From Bryobacterales bacterium (GTDB taxonomy: Bacteria > Acidobacteriota > Terriglobia > Bryobacterales > Bryobacteraceae): a stretch of DNA of 37,291 nt. Of the stretch, positions 1 through 7,537 are shown piece after piece (the first letter of the stretch is position 1; each line of letters begins with the position of its first letter). The stretch covers positions 1 through 37,291 of the forward strand of contig DAHVTI010000164.1 of the NCBI GenBank assembly GCA_027324255.1, written 5' to 3'. A program made the translations under genes and the position numbers. Below the pieces are notes generated by a model, which saw nothing but the letters and a program-made list of their open reading frames with translations, did not search any database and had not been told where the DNA came from.

Positions 1-2176
1 GGAGGCGCGGGTGTGGGAGCGGCTGGAGCGGGAGATGGGGATCATCGAGGAGGTCGGCTACGCCGAGTACTTCCTGGTGTTCGCCGATATCGTGGAGTGG
101 TGCGGGCGGCAGGGGATTGCGACGCTGGCGCGGGGGTCGGCGGCGGGCAGCCTGGTGTGCTACCTGCTGGGGATCTCGAACGTGTGCCCGTTCCGCTTCG
201 GGCTGTGCTTCGAGCGTTTTTTGAACCGGGAGCGGATGCAGTTCGCCAAGCTGGCGGACATCGACCTGGACCTGCCGTGGGACCGGCGGGACGAGGTGAT
301 CCAATACGTCTTCGACCGCTACGGGCGGGAGCACGTGGCGATGATCGGAGCGGTGCACACGTTCCAGGGGCGGTCGGCCGTGGCGGAGATCGCGAAGGTG
401 TACGGGATTCCGGAGAGAGAAGCCCGGCGCTTCACGGAGCACCTGCCGTGGCACCGGGGCGACGCCGGGGCGGCGGTGCGGGAGACGCCAGAGTGCCGGA
501 ATCTGCCGTACCAGGAAGAGCCGTACAAGACGGTGCTGGCGATGGCGGGCAGCCTGGACGGCATTCCGCGGCACTTCGCGATGCACCCGTGCGGGCTGGT
601 GGTGTCGGGCGGTGTGATTGCGGACCGCATGCCGCTGTTCGAGTCGTCGAAGGGCCTCCTGACCACGCACTACGCGATGGACGATGTAGAGGAACTGGGG
701 CTGCTGAAGCTGGACCTACTGGGGCAGGCGGGGTTGAGCGTGCTGCGCGACACGCTCGAGAACCTGGACGAGAACGGGCGGGAACGGGTGGACCTGGAAA
801 AGCTGGACTGGGGGGACGGGGAGACTTGGGACGCGATCGCCGAGGGGCGGGCGCGCGGGGTGTTCCACATCGAGTCTCCGGCGATGACGAGCCTGCTCGT
901 CATGACGAACTGCCGGGACATCGACTGCCTGACGGCGGTGGAGTCGATCATCCGGCCGGGGGCGGCGAACGAGGGCAAGAAGCGGGCCTACGCGCGGCGG
1001 CACCAGGGGCTGGAGCCGGCGGCGTTCGCGCATCCGTCGCTGGAGCCGCTGCTGGCCGACACCTACGGGCTGATGGCGTTCGAGGAGCACATTCTGCTGG
1101 TGGCGAACGGCTTTGCAGGGATGCCGTGGGGCCGGGCGGACCTGCTACGGCGGGCGCTGGTGAAGAACCGCGACCGGGATCGGATTGAGGCGTTAGGAGA
1201 AGAGTTCCGCGAGGCGGCGCGCGGGCTGGGGCGGACGGAGGAAGAGACGGGGCGCGTGTGGGAGATGCTGCGCGACTTCGCGGGCTACATGTTCAACAAG
1301 GCGCATTCGGCGGCCTATGCGGTGGAGGCGTACTCGGGGGCGTGGCTGAAAACGCGCTACCCGGTGGAGTTCCTGGCGGCGGTGCTGACGTCGCGGCGCG
1401 GGTTTTATTCGCCGCTGCTGTACGTGCTGGAGGCGCTAAGAAACGGCGCGCGGTTCCTGCCGCCGGACCTGCACGAATCGGACACGCGGCGGTTCCTGGT
1501 GCGGGGCGCGGCCATTCTATTGCCGCTCGACCAGGTGCGCGGGCTGACACAGGCGTGCCTGGAGCGGATCGGGGAGAAGCGGCCGTTCCGCGACGTGGGC
1601 GATTTCTTCCGTCATGCGAAGCCGGGCAGAAGTGAGTGGCTGGCGCTATTGAAGGCGGGCACGCTGGACGCGCTGGGCGAGCCGCGCGGGCGGCTGTTCT
1701 GGCGGCTGCAGCGGCTGGAGGCGTCGGCGCAGGCGGAGCGCAAGCCGCTGCTGGAGCCGGACTTGCCGGAGTCGTTCGAGGCGACGCCGGAGGTGCGGGC
1801 GCGGTGGGAACACGAGGTGCTGGGCTTCCCGGTGAGCGTGCATCCGCTGGAGTACTTCGCGCCGAAACTCGACTGGCGGCGGTTCCTGACGGCGGAGGAG
1901 CTGACGCGGCGGCAGCAGGATATGTACGGGAAACAGGTGCGGGTGGCGGGGCTGGTGGTGGCGGACCGGCATCATCCGACCGACAACGGGACGATGAAGT
2001 TCCTGACGCTGGCCGACCACACGGGCTTCCTGGAGGTATCGCTGTTCGCGCAGGTGTATCGCGACTACGGGCACCTGACGGTGCAGCCGGTGGTGGCGGT
2101 GGAGGCGGTGGTGGACCCGTTCGACAACCGGCGGGGGTTCGCGCTGAACGGGCAGCGGGTGCTGCGTCATTCGTAG
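1..2176 (+). CDS. DNA polymerase III alpha subunit (DnaE family), 5'-truncated by window edge
   Basis: This is the catalytic alpha subunit of a C-family replicative or translesion DNA polymerase. The frame is open to the window edge, so the N-terminal PHP domain and part of the palm lie outside. Visible, numbering from the GTG at 11: a nucleotide-binding loop RGSAAGS (41-47), the catalytic aspartate pair in ADIDLDL (82-88), the third aspartate in LKLDLLG (232-238), helix-hairpin-helix-type sequence in the middle, and an OB-fold with FLTLADHTGFLEVSLF near the C-terminus. About 720 of the roughly 1050-1160 residues usual in the family are present. The gene ends in TAG and overlaps the convergent permease gene by 10 bp. 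It could be the main dnaE or an accessory DnaE2/ImuC-like copy; imuA/imuB would have to lie upstream, so I leave the symbol blank. The family call is firm, the subtype is not. Confidence 0.93.
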   Translation, partial: EARVWERLEREMGIIEEVGYAEYFLVFADIVEWCGRQGIATLARGSAAGSLVCYLLGISNVCPFRFGLCFERFLNRERMQFAKLADIDLDLPWDRRDEVIQYVFDRYGREHVAMIGAVHTFQGRSAVAEIAKVYGIPEREARRFTEHLPWHRGDAGAAVRETPECRNLPYQEEPYKTVLAMAGSLDGIPRHFAMHPCGLVVSGGVIADRMPLFESSKGLLTTHYAMDDVEELGLLKLDLLGQAGLSVLRDTLENLDENGRERVDLEKLDWGDGETWDAIAEGRARGVFHIESPAMTSLLVMTNCRDIDCLTAVESIIRPGAANEGKKRAYARRHQGLEPAAFAHPSLEPLLADTYGLMAFEEHILLVANGFAGMPWGRADLLRRALVKNRDRDRIEALGEEFREAARGLGRTEEETGRVWEMLRDFAGYMFNKAHSAAYAVEAYSGAWLKTRYPVEFLAAVLTSRRGFYSPLLYVLEALRNGARFLPPDLHESDTRRFLVRGAAILLPLDQVRGLTQACLERIGEKRPFRDVGDFFRHAKPGRSEWLALLKAGTLDALGEPRGRLFWRLQRLEASAQAERKPLLEPDLPESFEATPEVRARWEHEVLGFPVSVHPLEYFAPKLDWRRFLTAEELTRRQQDMYGKQVRVAGLVVADRHHPTDNGTMKFLTLADHTGFLEVSLFAQVYRDYGHLTVQPVVAVEAVVDPFDNRRGFALNGQRVLRHS

Positions 2177-4698
2177 CGCAGGGCGAGGACGGGGTCGATG
2201 CGGCTGGCGCAGCGCGCGGGGATGAGGCCGGCGACGGCGGCGACGGTGACGAGGAGGAGGATGGAGACGCCGGCGCTCCAGGGGTCGCGGGGCTCGATGC
2301 CGTAGAGCTGGGTGGCGACGAGCTTGCCGAGAGCGAGGGCGGCGGGAACGCCTATGACGAGTCCGGCGGCGAGGAGGATGAGCACCTCGCGCAGGATGGC
2401 CCAGAGGACCCAGGCGGGCTGGGCGCCGAGGGCGAGGCGGATGCCCATCTCCTTCCTGCGACGGGCGACGGCGAAGGCCATGACGCCGTAGACGCCGATG
2501 GCGGCGAGGATGGTAGCCAGCAGGCCGAAGCCGGCGGAGAGCAGGGCGATGAGGCGTTCGGTCATGAGGGTCTCGTCGAGCTGGGCGGCGAGGGTTTTCA
2601 TGCCGGAGACAGGGAGGGCGGGGTCGAGGCTCTTCACTTGGTTGCGGAGCAGTCCGTAAGCGGTGCGTGAGTCCATGAAGGTGCGGACGTAGAAGGCGGC
2701 GCTGTTCTTGTCCCAGGCGGGCACGAAGACCTGGCGGTGAGTGCCTTCGCGGGGGCCTTCGAAGAGCGTATTGCCCACCACGCCAATGATCTCGACATCG
2801 AGCTTGGTGTCCGGACCGCCGCCCCAGCCGAGGTGGCGGCCGACGGCGCTCTGGCCGGGGAAGAAGTGGTCGGCGAATTCGCGGTTGACGATGGCCACCT
2901 TGGGCAGCACCATATCGGGGTCCCCCTGGGCGGGGGTGGATTCAGGTTTGTCGTGGAGATCGAAATCGCGGCCCTCCTGGAGGGGGATGCCCATGGTATG
3001 GAAGTAGCCGGGGGAGAGGGCGTTCATGAAGGCCTGCATATCCTCGCCGTCGGTGGCCTTGTGGCCTTCGACAGACATGGTGCTATCCCATTCATTGCCG
3101 GCCAGGAGGGAGACCGCGGCGTGGGCAGCGGACTTCACTCCGGGGGTGGAGCGCAACTGGTCGAGCAGACGGCGGTAAAGATCCTCGGTGCGGGGACCGT
3201 CATAGCCGTTGAGCGCGGGAGAGAGGCGGAAGGTGATGAGGTTGTCCATGTCGCGGAACCCGGTCTCCTTCTGCTGGAGGTTGTGAAGGCTGCGGAGGAA
3301 CAAGCCGGAGCCGAACAACAGGAGGAAGCTGAGCGCGACCTGGGCGGCGACAAGGCCTTTCTTCAGGCGGACCGAGCCGCCGGAGCCGGCGATGGAGCCA
3401 ACGGTGTCCTTGAGAGTGGAGGCGAGGTCGGGGCGGCTGGCGCGGAGGGCGGGCACCATGCCGAAGAGCAGGGCGGTGAGGCAGGTGAGGGAGAGAGTAA
3501 AGAGAAGGATGCGCCAGTCGGGATTGGGCTGGATGAGGATCGGATTGCCTTCACTGGGGACCATGGCGAGGAGGACGCGGGTCATGAGGACGGCGAGGAA
3601 GACGCCGGCAGCGGCGCCGGCGGTGGAGAGCACGAGGCTTTCGACGAGCAACTGGCGGACGAGCTGCCAGCGGGTGGCGCCGATGGACAGTCGCACGGCG
3701 ATCTCCTTTTGCCGGGCGAAGGCGCGAGCGATGAGGAGGTTGGCAACGTTGGCGCAGGCGATGAGGAGGACTAGGCCGACCATGCACATCAGGACAATGA
3801 GGGGCTTGGAGAAGTCGTTGCGGAGGTCGGAGTAGCCGGTGGCGGCTTTTTCGAGGTGGATGGTGCCTTGGAGGAAGCGGTCGCGGAGGTACTTGGACCA
3901 GTCCTTGGCCGACGGTAGGGTGACCTCGTATTCGCGGATCTGGCGGAAGAGGCCCTGCAGCGGCGCGCGGGCGGACACGACGGTGTAGCCGGGCTTGAGG
4001 CGGGCGAAGACCTGGATCCAGCGGTAGCGGCGGTCGTCGAGGTGCACGCGGGTCCACTCGGGCGCCATGGCGTCCTTCATGAGCACGGGGACGCGCACCT
4101 GAACGGCGCGGGAGGGATCGATGCCGGCGAAGCCGCGGGCGGAGACGCCGACGATGGTCATGGGGTAGTTGTTGATGAGCACCTTGCGGCCGATGACGCC
4201 GGGGTCGCCGTTGAAGCGGGCGATCCAATAGTCGTAGCCGAGGACGGGGTGGCCCATGTAGAGGCGGTCGTCTTCGCGGGAGTTAAAGACGCGCCCGAGG
4301 GCCGGCTTGACGCCGAGCATGGTGAAGTAGTTGCCGGAGACCGGTTCGGCGCTGACGCGCTCGGTTTGGTTGTCGACGCTGAAGGAGGCGGAGACCAAGC
4401 GTCGGCAGAGGACCTCGGCCAGGGGGGCGGCCTTCTGCTGGTAGTCCTGATAGATGGGATAGGAGTGCATGCGGGAACCCATGTTGCTGCCGCTGTGGGT
4501 GCCGCGCTGGTAAAGCATGACCAGCTCGCCGGGATTCTTGACCGGGAGGTCCCGGAGGAGGAGCTGATCGAGGAGGGTAAAGATGGCGGTGTTGGCGCCG
4601 ATGCCCAAGGCGAGCGAAAGGATGGCGATGACGGCGAAGAGGGGACTGCGCGCCAGGGCGCGGAAGGAGAAGCGCAAATCAGCCCATGCGGTGCCCAT
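2167..4698 (-). CDS. ADOP-type MacB/FtsX permease
   Basis: This is a membrane protein of the MacB-like periplasmic core plus FtsX family, in the long duplicated form called ADOP (acidobacterial duplicated orphan permease). Order: a first membrane helix with the signature LSLALGIGANTAIFTLLDQL, a periplasmic core with the motif EPVSGNYFTMLGVKPALGR, a membrane block (LIVLMCMVGLVLLIACANVA, then ARQKEIAVRLSIGATR), a second membrane helix near AAQVALSFLLLFGSGLFLRS, a second periplasmic core (MNALSPGYFHTMGIPL), and a final three-helix FtsX block with RRKEMGIRLALGAQP. I chose the ATG at 4698 because it places the DLR-SPLFAV start in the family position; a TTG at 4749 would add 17 residues. No ATPase gene is adjacent, as is usual for this group. 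The transported substrate is unknown. It lies 61 bp downstream of pheA on the same strand, so co-transcription is possible. Confidence 0.9.
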   Translation of the reverse strand: MGTAWADLRFSFRALARSPLFAVIAILSLALGIGANTAIFTLLDQLLLRDLPVKNPGELVMLYQRGTHSGSNMGSRMHSYPIYQDYQQKAAPLAEVLCRRLVSASFSVDNQTERVSAEPVSGNYFTMLGVKPALGRVFNSREDDRLYMGHPVLGYDYWIARFNGDPGVIGRKVLINNYPMTIVGVSARGFAGIDPSRAVQVRVPVLMKDAMAPEWTRVHLDDRRYRWIQVFARLKPGYTVVSARAPLQGLFRQIREYEVTLPSAKDWSKYLRDRFLQGTIHLEKAATGYSDLRNDFSKPLIVLMCMVGLVLLIACANVANLLIARAFARQKEIAVRLSIGATRWQLVRQLLVESLVLSTAGAAAGVFLAVLMTRVLLAMVPSEGNPILIQPNPDWRILLFTLSLTCLTALLFGMVPALRASRPDLASTLKDTVGSIAGSGGSVRLKKGLVAAQVALSFLLLFGSGLFLRSLHNLQQKETGFRDMDNLITFRLSPALNGYDGPRTEDLYRRLLDQLRSTPGVKSAAHAAVSLLAGNEWDSTMSVEGHKATDGEDMQAFMNALSPGYFHTMGIPLQEGRDFDLHDKPESTPAQGDPDMVLPKVAIVNREFADHFFPGQSAVGRHLGWGGGPDTKLDVEIIGVVGNTLFEGPREGTHRQVFVPAWDKNSAAFYVRTFMDSRTAYGLLRNQVKSLDPALPVSGMKTLAAQLDETLMTERLIALLSAGFGLLATILAAIGVYGVMAFAVARRRKEMGIRLALGAQPAWVLWAILREVLILLAAGLVIGVPAALALGKLVATQLYGIEPRDPWSAGVSILLLVTVAAVAGLIPARCASRIDPVLALRYE

Positions 4699-4759
4699 GG
4701 ATATGAATACGACTGGCTCCTGATCCGGTTCGGCCGGACCGTGTAACAAATTGGGCGGG

Positions 4760-5611
4760 CTAGACGCGGTAGCAGCCGAGGACGCGGAGCATGTCGGCGA
4801 GCTCGTCCAGGTGGCCGAGGGCGCGCTGGACCCGCTCTTCCTCGACGCTGCCCAGGAGGTCTAGGTAGAAGAGGTACTCCCAGGGTCGGCCGCGGAGGGG
4901 GCGCGATTCGATCTTGGCCAAGGAGATGTCGCGCAGGGCGAAGGCGCTGAGGGCCTTGAAGAGGGAGCCGGGCTGGTTGCGGGTGGTGAAGACGAGGGAG
5001 GTCTTCCAGTTTTTCTTGGCGGCTTCCTTGAGAGGGAGGGCGGGCTGGTCCATGCGGCGGAGCAGGACGAAACGGGTGAAGTTCTGGCGGTCGTCCTCGA
5101 TGGAGCGGCGGAGGATGCGGGCGCCGTAGATGTCGGCGGAGACGGCGGAGGCGATGGCGGCGGCGTCGCGGAGACCTTCGGCGATGACCATTTTGACGCT
5201 GCCGGCGGTGTCGTAGAAGGGGGTGCGCTCCATTTGGGGGTTGGCGGCGAGGAAGTGGAGGCACTGGTTGAGGGCCACGGGATGAGAGAACACGCGGCGA
5301 ATATGTTTAAAGGGCACGCCGGGAGCGGCAATCAGGTTGTGGACGATGCGGACGTTCGTTTCGGCGACGATGCGGAAATCGAAGTGGAGGAGGTGGTCGT
5401 AGTTTTCGTGGACGGAGCCGTGGAGGGTGTTTTCAATGGGGATGACGGCGGCGTCGACGGTGCCGTCGCGGAGGGCGGAGAAGGCCTCCTCGAAGCGCTG
5501 GCAGGGGTGGACGGGGACGCGAGGGCCGAGGAGGCGCATGCAGGCTTCGTGGCTGAAGGCTCCGAGTTCGCCCTGGAAGGAGAGCCGGGGCAGCTTAGTA
5601 CTGGAGGTCAT
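4760..5611 (-). CDS. pheA: Prephenate dehydratase
   Basis: It converts prephenate to phenylpyruvate in cytosolic phenylalanine synthesis. At 283 aa it matches the monofunctional prephenate dehydratase plus ACT-domain architecture, without a chorismate mutase domain. The N-terminus SFQGELGAFSHEA is the usual substrate-domain start. NFTRFVLL carries the conserved TRF catalytic motif. The C-terminal ACT domain shows PGSLFKALSAFALRDI and the ESRPLRGRPWEYLFY phenylalanine-binding ESRP motif, so feedback inhibition by phenylalanine is expected from family knowledge. The ATG at 5611 is preceded by GGAG about 7 nt upstream on the coding strand. The gene diverges from the XRE regulator, and the TGTTC-N8-GAACA palindrome lies about 75 bp upstream, so regulation by that factor is possible but unproven. 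Confidence 0.95.
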   Translation of the reverse strand: MTSSTKLPRLSFQGELGAFSHEACMRLLGPRVPVHPCQRFEEAFSALRDGTVDAAVIPIENTLHGSVHENYDHLLHFDFRIVAETNVRIVHNLIAAPGVPFKHIRRVFSHPVALNQCLHFLAANPQMERTPFYDTAGSVKMVIAEGLRDAAAIASAVSADIYGARILRRSIEDDRQNFTRFVLLRRMDQPALPLKEAAKKNWKTSLVFTTRNQPGSLFKALSAFALRDISLAKIESRPLRGRPWEYLFYLDLLGSVEEERVQRALGHLDELADMLRVLGCYRV

Positions 5612-5833
5612 AGGCCTACTCCGTTTGTGTTTTCGTACTACAGATCAACCTTAGTGTTTCGGAAAACAGGACTAAGACTTGCATCTGTTCCGAATTCAGA
5701 ACAGAATCGAATTAGGAGAGTGCGCGAACGGTCGGTCAAGTCAGGCCAACTTACTGGCAGATATTGACTTAGCGGCACGAACCCGATCCCGGATGGAGAT
5801 GCGGGAAGTCTGCGAAACGAACCTGATCATATC
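5612..5833. promoter_or_regulatory. Divergent intergenic region between pheA and XRE regulator
   Basis: This 222-bp stretch is clearly less GC-rich than its neighbours. It contains an inverted repeat CTTAGT-N15-ACTAAG (5650-5676) and the 18-bp palindrome described separately (5686-5703). No open frame in it looks like a gene. Promoters for both pheA and the regulator must lie here, but I cannot place their -35/-10 boxes with confidence. Confidence 0.6.
5686..5703. promoter_or_regulatory. Putative operator TGTTC-N8-GAACA, copy 1
   Basis: TGTTCCGAATTCAGAACA is an 18-bp near-perfect palindrome with 8 of 9 base pairs matching. The same outer half-sites and spacing recur at 7166-7183. It lies 131 bp before the XRE start and 75 bp before the pheA start. 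The adjacent regulator is the obvious candidate to bind it, which would imply autoregulation; this is inference. Confidence 0.6.
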
Positions 5834-6640
5834 ATGGAAGAGGCTGGCCAGAGACTGAAGCGGGCGCGGGAACGGCTAAGCCTCAAGTACCGGGATGTGG
5901 AGGAGTACAGCCAGCGGATCGCCGACCGGTACAGGAACAACGAGTTCAGCATCTCGATCAGCCGGCTGTCGGACTTCGAGAACCGGGGGGCGTTGCCAAG
6001 TATCTACAAGCTGTATTCGCTGTGCGCGATCTACCGGTTGGAGATGGGGGAGGTGATGCGGTGGTTTGGGGTGGATCCCTCGCTGATGCCGTCGGATGCG
6101 GCGGGGATCGCCTCGGAGCGGACGCATCTGGTCGGGTTCGGGCGGGAGGGGATGGCGAGGGTGATGTCGGGGGAGATCCAGGTGCCGTTGTCGCTGGACC
6201 CGGGGCTGGATTTACAGAAGACAACGTTCCTGAGCCGGTTCATCCAGAGCTGGGGCGTGCTGCCGCTGATGCTGGTAAGCGCTTATGAGCCTAAGAGTTA
6301 CCAGTATGCACTGATCGGCTCGGAGGACTGGTTCATGTTTCCCATCCTGCAGCCGGGCAGCCTGGTGCTGATCGACGACACGCAGAAGAAGGTGGCAGAG
6401 GAAGGCTGGAGCGGGGAGCACGACCGGCCCATCTACCTACTGGAGCACCGGGAGGGGTGGCTGTGCGCGTGGTGCGACGTGCGGGAAGAGCGGCTGATTG
6501 CGCTGCCGCATCCTTCCGGGCAGGACAGCCCGCTGGTGTTCACGGCGGCCGGGGAGGTGGAGGTGGTGGGGCAGGTGATAGGGGTGGCGAACCGGTTCCG
6601 GCCGATGGCTAGGCCGCGGAATCGCGCAGGAGGAGGGTGA
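5834..6640 (+). CDS. XRE-family regulator with inactive S24/LexA-like C-terminal domain
   Basis: This is a probable DNA-binding regulator of 268 aa. Residues about 5-78 form a helix-turn-helix domain of the Cro/C1 (XRE) kind, with a longer than usual loop containing RYRNNEFSISISRLSDFENR. Residues about 160-255 resemble the S24 peptidase fold of LexA and C1 repressors: DWFMFPILQPGSLVLID aligns with the usual D-S-M-x-P...G-D-LVLVD block, and EVEVVGQVIGVANRF is the typical end. The catalytic serine position is phenylalanine (F167), and no lysine is present where the VKR motif should be (around WLCAWCDV, 209-216), so self-cleavage looks lost and the domain may act as a dimerisation or ligand-sensing module. 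The gene converges on the next gene with a 32-bp overlap. Palindromes lie upstream and beyond its neighbour. Confidence 0.85.
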   Translation: MEEAGQRLKRARERLSLKYRDVEEYSQRIADRYRNNEFSISISRLSDFENRGALPSIYKLYSLCAIYRLEMGEVMRWFGVDPSLMPSDAAGIASERTHLVGFGREGMARVMSGEIQVPLSLDPGLDLQKTTFLSRFIQSWGVLPLMLVSAYEPKSYQYALIGSEDWFMFPILQPGSLVLIDDTQKKVAEEGWSGEHDRPIYLLEHREGWLCAWCDVREERLIALPHPSGQDSPLVFTAAGEVEVVGQVIGVANRFRPMARPRNRAGGG

Positions 6641-7043
6641 GGAGAACTTCCAGGTTAGCCTGGAAGAGTTCGTGCTCGGCGGGGTTGGCCCAGGCGGGGG
6701 CCATGCTGAGGTAGGGGCGGAGGCGCAACCAGTTCTCGGCCAAGGTCTTGCGGCTGGCGGGTAGGCTGGTGAAGTAGAGGGCGAGGTCGGCGGTTTGCTG
6801 CTCCAGGCTCATCTCGAGCCATTCGCGAAAGACGCGGCCGTGACTATCGCGCAGGGCGGAATCGGCGGCGACTTCCCCGAACAGCAGGGTGAGGCCGTGA
6901 TGCTCGTAGCGGCCGGTGTTGACGTTGCGGAGAGATGTCAGATAGACGATGCGGCCGTAGGTGGAAGGGATCTGGGCGAGAGTCCGCCTCCAAAGATCCT
7001 CAGCGGGGCGCCGTGCGTTCTCCATGCCGAGTTGCCTGAACAC
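6609..7043 (-). CDS. Conserved protein of unknown function next to XRE regulator
   Basis: I do not recognise this 144-aa protein. It looks soluble and mainly alpha-helical, with no signal peptide, no membrane segment and no clear catalytic motif. Notable sequence: LWRRTLAQIPSTYGRIVYL, YEHHGLTLLFGE, and a leucine-rich C-terminus. The ORF opens with GTG at 7043; the ATG at 7025 (M7, giving 138 aa) is an equally good start and neither has a strong ribosome binding site. It converges on the XRE gene with a 32-bp overlap and diverges from the small peptide gene, sharing the intergenic region that carries operator copy 2. That arrangement suggests a functional link with the regulator. Its codon pattern and lack of stops over 435 bp, with a coherent protein in only this frame, support it as a real gene. 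Confidence 0.72.
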   Translation of the reverse strand: MFRQLGMENARRPAEDLWRRTLAQIPSTYGRIVYLTSLRNVNTGRYEHHGLTLLFGEVAADSALRDSHGRVFREWLEMSLEQQTADLALYFTSLPASRKTLAENWLRLRPYLSMAPAWANPAEHELFQANLEVLLTLLLRDSAA

Positions 7044-7165
7044 TCTAGACGGGTGACCTCATGCGACCGGATGGCCCGGACACGAGGAGCCGGGCGAAGT
7101 ATCATTATGCTCCAAACGCGCCGCGGGAGGAAGCCTTTTCCGAATTCACTACAAACCCGCCGCCG

Positions 7166-7183
7166 TGTTCTGATTACAGAACA
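7166..7183. promoter_or_regulatory. Putative operator TGTTC-N8-GAACA, copy 2
   Basis: TGTTCTGATTACAGAACA has perfect 7-bp arms around ATTA. It shares outer half-sites and spacing with copy 1 at 5686-5703. A further partial site, TTCCGAATTCA, at 7138-7148 is identical to 11 bases of copy 1. The site is 83 bp upstream of the small peptide ATG and about 120-140 bp upstream of the divergent unknown gene. Binding by the XRE protein is inferred. Confidence 0.62.
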
Positions 7184-7265
7184 ATTCAGCCCAAAATCGC
7201 AAACCGGCAAAAATCCGGGTTACGCTTTGCTCGGAATCCAACATTCCACCAAAGGAGCAACCCCA

Positions 7266-7382
7266 ATGAAACGCCTTCTGGCCATCTTTCTTCTGTCCCT
7301 CGCCACGGTCACCCTGGCCGCCCCGGTCGCCCAGGACCCGGTCCCCAGCTGCCAGCCGTGCCCGGTTCCCCCCATCCGGTGA
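7266..7382 (+). CDS. Small secreted peptide, 38 aa
   Basis: This short gene appears in the ORF track only as the tail of a longer frame. It begins with ATG and is preceded by AAAGGAG about 8 nt upstream, one of the best Shine-Dalgarno sites in the window. The product has a lysine/arginine start (MKR), a hydrophobic core LLAIFLLSLATVTLA, and a likely signal-peptidase site near APVA-QD. The predicted mature part is only about 16 residues, rich in proline, with two cysteines in CQPC. There is no lipobox. The gene sits downstream of operator copy 2 and beside the XRE regulator. Function is unknown; an exported signalling, bacteriocin-like or metal- or redox-active peptide are all possible. Confidence that it is translated is moderate, resting on the SD plus signal peptide combination. 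Confidence 0.6.
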   Translation: MKRLLAIFLLSLATVTLAAPVAQDPVPSCQPCPVPPIR

Positions 7383-7496
7383 GCCCGGCCGGCGTGCGGG
7401 GCGCCTGATGCACGCGTCCCGCACTGATCTCTCGCGCTTGCCGAACTGCGAGGCCGGCGGGCCAGGCGCCCTTGGCGGACCGGCTCGCGGCGCCCC

Positions 7497-7505
7497 TGCT
7501 AGAAT
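7497..7505 (+). promoter_or_regulatory. Putative extended -10 promoter upstream of 7538
   Basis: TGCTAGAAT fits an extended -10 element (TGnTAnaAT) about 32 bp before the next start codon. I see no well-spaced -35 box. The context CGCCCCTGCTA also occurs upstream of the inositol oxygenase gene at 10813-10821, which supports it weakly. Confidence 0.35.
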
Positions 7506-7537
7506 CGGGGGGAAAGCGCGAGAGGTGATCTGGAGCG

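Noticed and set aside
5686-5703. Canonical LexA box
   Set aside because: The half-site order is TGTTC...GAACA, the reverse of the Gram-positive GAAC-N4-GTTC box, and the alphaproteobacterial box is a direct repeat. No lexA or recA gene is in the window, so the local XRE regulator is the simpler candidate.
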